A DNA stretch of 10,875 nucleotides from Endozoicomonadaceae bacterium. GTDB lineage: Bacteria > Pseudomonadota > Gammaproteobacteria > Pseudomonadales > Endozoicomonadaceae. The first letter of the stretch is position 1. The number at the start of each line of letters is the position of its first letter. The notes beneath the pieces were generated by a model, which saw only the letters and a list, made by a program, of their open reading frames with translations, did no database searches and was not told the DNA's origin. The stretch is taken from positions 1-10,875 of the forward strand of contig JAGLCE010000001.1 in assembly GCA_023146365.1 (NCBI GenBank). The letters run 5' to 3'. This document shows, piece by piece, positions 5,947 through 10,875 of this stretch. Made by a program: the position numbers and the translations under genes.

Positions 5947-6312
5947 CTATTTTTGTTTCGCTTTTTGCTCTGGAGGGATGGGAGGTTTATTTAGGCGTAG
6001 CTCCCTCTTTTTCCGTTGTATATCTTTTTCCTTCCTTTTTCTGTTGTTTTTTTCTTGATGAATAGAAGCTATTCTGATTTTCCGATCTTCAAGCGCTACA
6101 TGAAGTTCATTGGTTAGCGTTTTGCTACTGTGTTTTTGCATCCATTTATCCAGAGACTTATGTTTCAGATCTTTATCCGAAAAAAATGCCACACAAGATT
6201 TAACCACTCTAAACAACCATGGACGCTTTTCACACTTTCCCCATTCGTATATAAACGCACTCTTCCCAGTAAGTGTGACATAGCGATTATTATCACTGAG
6301 CGAAATAGACAT
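5947..6312 (-). CDS. Orphan 121-aa protein, strongly basic; likely N-part of a broken gene
   Basis: The frame starts at an ATG at 6312-6310, with AGGGA three bases upstream and AAGG further out. It begins MSISLSDNNRYVTLTGKSAF. Residues 1-75 look folded (WLFRVVKSCVAFFSD, LDKWMQKHSS). Residues about 76-121 are densely Lys/Arg-rich and helical (NRKRKEKDIQRKKRELR), then NKPPIPPEQKAKQK before the TAG. The basic run resembles a bipartite nuclear-localisation signal or a nucleic-acid-binding coiled coil. In-frame text after the TAG keeps the same character (EKAKRRKERAKQL), so the TAG is likely a recent nonsense mutation in a longer ankyrin-type gene. No family is recognised. It may be expressed as a truncated protein or be dead. 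Confidence 0.5.
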   Translation of the reverse strand: MSISLSDNNRYVTLTGKSAFIYEWGKCEKRPWLFRVVKSCVAFFSDKDLKHKSLDKWMQKHSSKTLTNELHVALEDRKIRIASIHQEKNNRKRKEKDIQRKKRELRLNKPPIPPEQKAKQK

Positions 6313-6612
6313 TGTCCCTGACCTTGCTACTGCTGACTTTCTAGCATATTGATTACGGATTTATGCCTTTAATGCTTGTGTAGCGAGCGTTAAAATTCCT
6401 GTAACATGTAGGTATGCATGCTTTGTACATAAATAGACTGTAATATCTTCTAATAAGTTCAAAAGTTCAAAAGTTCAAAGGGCCAGCTTACCCATGAAAG
6501 CGGCCTGCGTTCAATATCGTGCTGTACACGTTGTTTTTTATCGCTAATCATAATGACACAAGAGCGATATCCAAAGTATGGACGGCCAGCGCGCTACCCA
6601 ATGGCCAGTACA
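6313..6612. other. Gene-free stretch with a short tandem repeat
   Basis: Nothing coding is supported in these 300 bp. They contain the 8-bp tandem repeat at 6455-6478 and lie between two leftward genes. A 5-bp inverted repeat (GGCCA...TGGCC, about 6582-6604) after the secretin-like gene lacks a T-run. Confidence 0.5.
6455..6478. repeat. Three tandem copies of AAGTTCAA
   Basis: Three perfect 8-bp units occur in non-coding DNA, about 140 bp upstream of the start of the leftward basic-protein gene. Copy number is likely to vary by slippage. Confidence 0.85.
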
Positions 6613-7425
6613 CTAATTTAGCACATCGACCTTCACTAACACTTCATAGACAGAATCCGCTGTACTGTATTGTCGTACATTGAAACCGATCCTCGGACCA
6701 GACACTTTTTGGCTAGTACGGCTGATGGTCAACCATTCGCCGACCTTGCCTGTTATCTGGGTATCCACTGTTTTGTGATCAAACGACGCTCCATCGCGCC
6801 CGACTTTGTCATCAGCATAGTGAATATTCAGCATCACCTGATCTCCATTAATCTTGGCAGTGGCGTAAAAACCCCGTTCCGAAAGCTTGTACTTGAATTT
6901 GGTACGATAGCGACCATTGTCATCAAACATTTCCTTCTTGACCGGTGTTTCACGTCCGACACTGATATAAGCCGGCGAGGCTTCTCTAACTCTAATCGTC
7001 TGCTCACTATGATGCGTCGACTGGCTGGAACCGACGGACATAACAACGCTACGCTGAATCTGCCCTTCACTGCTGATAACGCCATCGATACCGGTGCTCC
7101 GCTCATTCGATTTATGTCCTACTGCGCGCACGGAAATCATTAGTTGATAGGGCGGAATATCCAGCTTGTTGACCAGCGACGTGATGCTATTAAATTCATC
7201 ATCTGTCACACTCAGCACAATATAATTTTCATAGGGCAACACAATAGTGTCTTTTGACAATAAGGGCTTGATCAGCTTAATCACTTCTTTGGTATCGGCA
7301 CGAAATAGGTGGATACTTTTCACATGTCGCTCAACTGCCTGAGCTAGGCAGCCGATTGTCAGTAGCACTAGTAATAATAAGCGCATCATTGCTACTTTTT
7401 TGATATTGAGACCTATTACAAGCAT
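6613..7425 (-). CDS. Exported protein with stand-alone secretin N-domain
   Basis: This is up to 270 aa. The first ATG (7425) has no ribosome site; the ATG pair at 7389/7384 region (residues 13 and 14) gives a normal signal peptide, MMRLLLLVLLTIGCLAQA, with cleavage after AQA, so I prefer it. Residues about 36-100 match the secretin short domain found in type II/III secretion and type IV pilus secretins: VKSIHLFRADTKEVIKLIKP, then YIVLSVTDDEF and VNKLDIPPYQL. The C-terminal part is beta-rich (YISVGRETPV, GFYATAKINGDQVMLNIHYA) and recalls part of the secretin core. At half the length of a secretin, it lacks a full pore-forming region. Such short NolW-like proteins are widespread but poorly known. 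The protein is probably periplasmic. It lies 196 bp after the cytochrome gene, separated by a terminator. Confidence 0.8.
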   Translation of the reverse strand: MLVIGLNIKKVAMMRLLLLVLLTIGCLAQAVERHVKSIHLFRADTKEVIKLIKPLLSKDTIVLPYENYIVLSVTDDEFNSITSLVNKLDIPPYQLMISVRAVGHKSNERSTGIDGVISSEGQIQRSVVMSVGSSQSTHHSEQTIRVREASPAYISVGRETPVKKEMFDDNGRYRTKFKYKLSERGFYATAKINGDQVMLNIHYADDKVGRDGASFDHKTVDTQITGKVGEWLTISRTSQKVSGPRIGFNVRQYSTADSVYEVLVKVDVLN

Positions 7426-7570
7426 ATTTGATGGGCTTGACTATGTCTATTACTTACAGGCTATCTTTCAGTCTCTTTGTTTCATGGGTAGCAAAATTGG
7501 CTCTTAATATCAGCTCTCGCCACCCCGTTGAAATCCAATGTCCAAGTATTATTTCCAGACTACAGACAGA

Positions 7571-7598
7571 GAAAAGGCTACCCAGCGGTAGCATTTTC
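7571..7598 (-). terminator. Rho-independent terminator after the cytochrome c gene
   Basis: On the minus strand GCTACC-GCTG-GGTAGC (7592-7577) forms a perfect 6-bp stem with a tetraloop, followed by CTTTTCTC. It sits 30 bp after the cytochrome stop codon. The other side reads ATTTT on the plus strand, so it might act in both directions. The T-run is short. Confidence 0.55.
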
Positions 7599-7621
7599 GG
7601 ATGAATATCATCTACACCCAA

Positions 7622-8065
7622 TCAGGGGCTTAAGCCACTCATATATTCAATTGAATCACTGATTTCATCGCTAGAACAGTCGGCGCAAGTACCTTTAGGG
7701 GGCATAGCGCGAATACCGTTGAGTGCATTATGCAAGAGGGCTGCAAAAGAACCGGTAGCAGCCAGTCGCTGATCCCATGTTTGCTTATCTCCTTTTTTGG
7801 GTGCATTTAGCAAGCCAGTTGCATGACAGATGGTACAGTAGGTGCTGTAAATCTTCTCACCGCTGCGTGGACCCGACGCAACAGTTGCACCGCCACCTGC
7901 TGCACATTCTTCACCAGTCACACAGAGACTGCCCACGGGTTTTATCCGATCTGAGATTTCACTGCGGGCGTTGTCATCCATATCCTCAACAGGATTGGCC
8001 ATGACCAGTCCGACAAATAGCCCCCCCAGTAATAAGGCAGCCTGTTTCTTCTTAAAGTATGCCAC
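7622..8065 (-). CDS. Periplasmic cytochrome c5-type electron carrier
   Basis: This 147-aa protein begins with GTG at 8065-8063, fixed by GAGGAAC five bases upstream (8077-8071). Residues 1-23 are a signal peptide (FKKKQAALLLGGLFVGLVMA, cleaved before NPVED). The heme c site is CTICH (residues 77-81) and the distal Met ligand is in MPPKG (Met121). A second Cys pair, CADC (127-130), near the C-terminus marks the cytochrome c5 subfamily, where it forms a disulphide. The N-terminal insert has another Cys pair (C48, C54) in an Ala/Gly-rich linker. The protein should be exported by Sec, receive heme by the Ccm system and pass electrons to a terminal oxidase. It appears intact, with its own terminator. 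Confidence 0.93.
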   Translation of the reverse strand: MAYFKKKQAALLLGGLFVGLVMANPVEDMDDNARSEISDRIKPVGSLCVTGEECAAGGGATVASGPRSGEKIYSTYCTICHATGLLNAPKKGDKQTWDQRLAATGSFAALLHNALNGIRAMPPKGTCADCSSDEISDSIEYMSGLSP

Positions 8066-8070
8066 TAGTT

Positions 8071-8077
8071 GTTCCTC
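8071..8077 (-). promoter_or_regulatory. Ribosome-binding site deciding a GTG start
   Basis: GAGGAAC on the minus strand lies five bases before the GTG at 8065. It supports that start of the cytochrome gene. Confidence 0.7.
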
Positions 8078-8099
8078 ATCATCTGACGTTTAAACTCCA

Positions 8100-8118
8100 C
8101 CTAACGATTATCATTATG
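8100..8118. promoter_or_regulatory. Candidate Fur-type operator before the cytochrome gene
   Basis: CCTAACGATTATCATTATG matches the E. coli 19-bp Fur consensus (GATAATGATAATCATTATC) at 14 positions. The best part is GATTATCATTATG. It lies 35 bp upstream of the cytochrome start. A heme protein is a reasonable iron-controlled target, but the site is AT-rich and could be chance. Confidence 0.3.
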
Positions 8119-8510
8119 GAATTAGGTTACACTGGGCTGGCCTGAATTATTATAAGTAGCTGCTGATTATACGCCAAACCTTCGGCCAGCAACAATTCCA
8201 GCATATATTGGCATTGTGGCAACGACATTCACGCTGCAACAACCATTCATTTTGAGTTAATCAGCGAAGTACTTCTTTATGTGCTACTGCTTTACCTTGC
8301 TGCAAAGCATATGGTTTATTCCACTTCCTGCCTTTGCTAGCATCCAAACAACGATTATAACCCCCTGCAAGATCAGTGGTATCGGCGATTTTCTCACTGA
8401 TGCGGCAGAAGCCCAACGGCGCTTGGGAAGGCTTCATCATTGGTATAACACATCACTTGGTCGAGTATCGCAAGTTGCAAGCACCCACAAGCAGCTAGCC
8501 AAATAAACAT
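8119..8510. other. Gene-free stretch upstream of the cytochrome gene
   Basis: I see no convincing gene, hairpin terminator or repeat here on either strand. An open frame at 8279-8506 has no ribosome site and no protein-like character. Confidence 0.5.
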
Positions 8511-8619
8511 TACCATCGATCATGGCAACATTGAATCCTTTCATGGTCTGATTAAGCGAAAAACGCACGTCATGATCACGGATCGGCTGGAAACCTTACC
8601 TTATATAAAAACTGGGTAA
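8508..8619 (+). pseudogene. Possible IS3-type (rve integrase) transposase C-terminal remnant
   Basis: One plus-strand frame reads ITIDHGNIESFHGLIKRKTH, then DRLETLPYIKTG and a TAA. This follows the pattern around the third acidic residue of rve-type transposases (DN..IESFHG.LKRE...T..EA...I..YI). The Glu of IESFH would be the catalytic Glu. Only about 35 codons are readable, and nothing is recognised upstream or downstream. It is a short fragment and the call is tentative. Confidence 0.35.
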
Positions 8620-8911
8620 TCTCGGAACTATGCATGACAAGCTCTAGTATGCTCTTCAGCAAAATCTCTAGGGTGTATGATGAGCAACGGGAGTCAAGTG
8701 CTGATGTAGCAGGTCAACGATTGACAGGAACAGGTAGATAAAGCAGTGGTGATCCAAGAGGAGCTACCGACTCTGACACAGACCACCAAACCCGTTATGG
8801 TGCCGACACTACGACACTAATGAAAGAAGGATTGGCAAAAAATAATGGACTTGGTCATACGACATGAGTACCATAGTTGACGGTCAAAAACCATGCCTTC
8901 AATAACGTTGT
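8620..8911. other. Gene-free stretch before the tRNA gene
   Basis: No gene is supported. A 34-codon frame (about 8723-8820, containing KAVVIQEELPTLTQTTKP) has no family I know. TTGACG at 8877-8882 could be a -35 of the tRNA gene, but the best -10 (AATAAC, 8901-8906) would place the start inside the tRNA. Confidence 0.45.
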
Positions 8912-8988
<77 letters not shown>

Positions 8989-9490
8989 TAATGATTGTCA
9001 CGTAAGCCTTAATGCATTTAGCTATTTAATAAATTTGATTTGGCCACCTTTGCCTGTCTGAGTTTAGATAAGCGTGAGGTTTTTTGAAATATGAAAATCG
9101 GGTAGCCTGTGAGTGGTTACATTCACACAGAAGACGACTTGATGCAGATGAAAAGTTTGCGAATAGGCTCATACATGCGTTGATCTATCGCTGATACAGC
9201 CAGTGAACCAGAACTTGCAAGGATGAAGAACTTTGAATGGTATAAACCATTGAGACTGTTGCTACTTGCTCGCATGCGACCAGCTGTTTTTTACTATGGA
9301 GAGGTGCCAGCGCAGATTTGCATATCACGTTAAGTGCCAGCATTATGGGCTTCACGATGATATTGGATTGGAAACGCTAATGAGTTATGATGAGTAACCC
9401 ATGTGGACTGCTTGAGTCTGTTTTACATGCACTGAGCCAAAGTGTGGTTTGTCAAATCGATTTATCAATGGGTTACCATGAGATATTGGC
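8989..9490. other. Gene-free stretch after the tRNA gene
   Basis: About 500 bp contain no gene I can support. Short coherent frames occur, such as EWLHSHRRRLDADEKFANRL at about 9103-9165 and GLHDDIGLETLMSYDE near 9345-9397. They have no start signals and may be remnants of an unknown gene. No terminator hairpin is seen after the tRNA. Confidence 0.45.
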
Positions 9491-9496
9491 TATAAT
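9491..9496 (+). promoter_or_regulatory. Candidate -10 box of the 275-aa orphan gene
   Basis: This is a perfect TATAAT, 76 bp before the start at 9573. The -35 region (about 9467-9474) has no good TTGACA match, so the call rests on the -10 alone. Confidence 0.35.
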
Positions 9497-9560
9497 ACAC
9501 GGTTGACGAATTTGTATAAAATCGATGCCTTGTGCTGTAAACCTATCTATTGATCAATAC

Positions 9561-9566
9561 AAGGAG
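9561..9566 (+). promoter_or_regulatory. Ribosome-binding site deciding the start at 9573
   Basis: AAGGAG lies six bases before the ATG at 9573. A longer upstream frame opening at 9525 lacks such a site. Confidence 0.8.
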
Positions 9567-9572
9567 TATTTC

Positions 9573-10400
9573 ATGGTAGACCGCCGAAATGATAGCGAAT
9601 CTTCTGAAAATGAGGCAAAGCAGAATAATCTTGGTGGAAAAACATCACAAGATTTTTTGGGGTTCTTAGGATGGATATGGAAAAGCATAGCAGGAGTGCC
9701 CAATACCAGCAATAAGTATAGCGATGGTCATATTAGCGATGTCGATGGCGATAAAGAGATTAAAATGGCAAAGCCCGAGGCCAAGGCCAAGGATCAGAAA
9801 GCAAGAAAAAACAACGGATGTACACATGCAGAAAATATGAATCGAATTAAATACATAAAAGCAAACAACAGGCTGAAGAATGATTCTTTGTTGAGACTCG
9901 CCGTCTATGTACTAGAAAACAATCAAGAAAAAATAGATTATGAAAAAGTCAACGCTGCAAAAGAAAAAGAACCATCCGCAGCAGAAAATGAGCTTCTTGT
10001 CGCTATAGAGAACGGAGACAAGGATCTACAGCGAAAAAAAGCCTCTCAACTTCTAATCGACGAAGAAAAGAGAATATTTTCATTACTAAGTCAGCCACAT
10101 AATGTCAGAACCCCTCGTCTGAGCAAATCGTTAACAGCTTCAAAAAAGGAAAATGGTACTCCAAAGACAGCAGACGAAATAAGCAAATTGCTCTTCTCAC
10201 AAACGCCAGCTCCCGAGTATGTCTACCCAGAGGATCAGTATATCACCCCATTATTTTTGGGTTTGGAAACGGACATTCATCCCCGCGTGGCCTCTCAGGA
10301 GAATAACAGCCAGAATTCGCAGGCTATCCAATCTAAAGTTGCACATGGTTCGGATGCGGCGGCAGAGCAAACAATGAAAGAAGATACGTCGAAAAAGTAA
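9573..10400 (+). CDS. Orphan 275-aa hydrophilic, Lys/Glu/Asn-rich protein
   Basis: The ATG at 9573 is chosen for its ideal AAGGAG. The protein starts MVDRRNDSESSENEAKQNNL. Apart from a short hydrophobic stretch at residues 28-41 (FLGFLGWIWKSIAG), possibly amphipathic, it is strongly polar. Residues about 64-80 are Lys/Ala-rich (KMAKPEAKAKDQKARK). About 90-185 look helical (DSLLRLAVYVLENN, AAENELLVAIENGDKDLQRK). The tail is Ser/Asn/Gln-rich and ends DTSKK. There is no Sec signal or clear membrane helix. No family is recognised. In style, gene isolation and strong ribosome site it resembles the 298-aa protein at 2514. Both have a PLFL motif in their last third (TPLFLGLE and APLFLSAK). A common effector-like family is a guess. 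Confidence 0.78.
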   Translation: MVDRRNDSESSENEAKQNNLGGKTSQDFLGFLGWIWKSIAGVPNTSNKYSDGHISDVDGDKEIKMAKPEAKAKDQKARKNNGCTHAENMNRIKYIKANNRLKNDSLLRLAVYVLENNQEKIDYEKVNAAKEKEPSAAENELLVAIENGDKDLQRKKASQLLIDEEKRIFSLLSQPHNVRTPRLSKSLTASKKENGTPKTADEISKLLFSQTPAPEYVYPEDQYITPLFLGLETDIHPRVASQENNSQNSQAIQSKVAHGSDAAAEQTMKEDTSKK

Positions 10401-10851
10401 CCATAAAGGGATCAAAAGCGGCATAAAAATTGTCACTGATTCGGTGTCACCCAATACCGACGTAAAAAAATTCGTCTCTCAAGATAGATCGTGAATATGC
10501 TGATTATTAACTCTTCCGCTTCTTATACGGCACTGATAATAAACGCAATAGCGCAGACTGTGAAGCTAGCGCCCAGGGGCAAACGCCATCAGGCGCCAGC
10601 ATCCAGCCCAAAAGTGTGCAAGTCAGAAAAGAGAAATAGTGCTACAGCCCTTACACATTGATGGGCAATCAAAAAGCAGGCAGGAATTGCTGTGACTAGG
10701 ACTAGGACATTGCTGGAAAATTGCGATTAAACTTGGGAACCTTTTCTTACAAATAGACTCCAAATATAAGGCGATACGCCCACAACAGACCAAGCAGACG
10801 GAAGACGCATGTGTTAAAAATAGATGTAGTTTGTGATACATGATGTGAACA
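10401..10851. other. Gene-free stretch before the second IS1182 end
   Basis: No gene is supported in these 450 bp on either strand. The only structure seen is the inverted repeat at 10565-10600. There is no clear terminator after the 275-aa gene. Confidence 0.5.
10565..10600. repeat. 9-bp imperfect inverted repeat (stem-loop)
   Basis: GCTAGCGCC (10565-10573) pairs with GGCGCCAGC (10592-10600) with one mismatch, leaving an 18-base loop. No T-run follows, so it is not a standard terminator. It could be a REP-like palindrome. Confidence 0.45.
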
Positions 10852-10875
10852 CTAGGAGCCTGTCGGACTTAGCCG
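10852..10875 (+). mobile_element. End of a second IS1182-family element, continues off the window
   Basis: CTAGGAGCCTGTCGGACTTA matches the transposase-proximal end of the deleted element (reverse complement of 1095-1114) at 18 of 20 positions. It again begins with CTAG. Its orientation predicts a transposase gene on the plus strand just beyond the window, inverted relative to the first copy. The match is to the end sequence only. Confidence 0.65.

Noticed and set aside
5699..6065. Plus-strand frames rich in Phe, Ser and Ala/Gly/Thr
   Set aside because: They are antisense to the basic/Pro-Ala coding frame on the minus strand; the Phe/Ser bias mirrors Lys/Glu/Arg codons.
6670..7143. 157-aa plus-strand frame and a 90-aa minus-strand frame
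   Set aside because: Both are shadows of the secretin-N-domain gene, which has a signal peptide and a recognisable domain.
10440..10475. Hairpin TCGGT...ACCGA as a terminator of the 275-aa gene
   Set aside because: The stem is only 5 bp, the loop is long, and it is followed by A residues, not T, on the plus strand.

Overview
The window looks like an accessory, decay-rich stretch of a gammaproteobacterial chromosome, moderate in G+C. A complete pdxH, a c5-type cytochrome and a tRNA-Arg(CCG) of classic gammaproteobacterial form point to that class. Degraded transposases of several families, an ankyrin-repeat remnant and several lone hydrophilic, low-complexity proteins suggest a host-associated or symbiotic lifestyle. 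The genus cannot be fixed from the sequence; an Endozoicomonas-like symbiont is only a guess. By my count about 40% of the window is in intact genes.

Left part (1-2510): the 5' end of a leftward gene runs off the window. It is followed by a 900-bp internally deleted IS1182-family element with perfect 18-bp inverted repeats, an IS5-like transposase remnant, and a 142-codon frame interrupted only by three TAG codons. A small zinc-ribbon (Lar-like) protein with a C-terminal membrane helix comes next, then a 16-codon ORF resembling the start of a serine recombinase.

Centre (2514-5440): a 298-aa orphan protein ends in a Thr/Pro tail encoded by a trinucleotide repeat. It is followed by pdxH (pyridoxamine-phosphate oxidase) and then about 0.85 kb of non-coding DNA holding three perfect DnaA boxes and one near-match, all in the same orientation. 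This is a candidate replication origin or DnaA-titration site.

Right part (5440-10875): on the minus strand are an IS200-like (HuH) transposase remnant, a decayed ankyrin-repeat gene with a basic N-terminal part and a Pro/Ala tail, a secreted secretin-N-domain protein, and a periplasmic cytochrome c with its own terminator. Then come an IS3-like remnant, tRNA-Arg(CCG), a long gene-free stretch and a 275-aa orphan hydrophilic protein. The window closes on the end of a second IS1182-family copy, in inverted orientation to the first.

No operon longer than two genes is visible. Housekeeping genes stand alone between orphan genes and mobile-element debris. The main points of interest are the DnaA-box cluster, the family-like set of low-complexity, possibly exported proteins, and the IS1182 ends that bracket the region.
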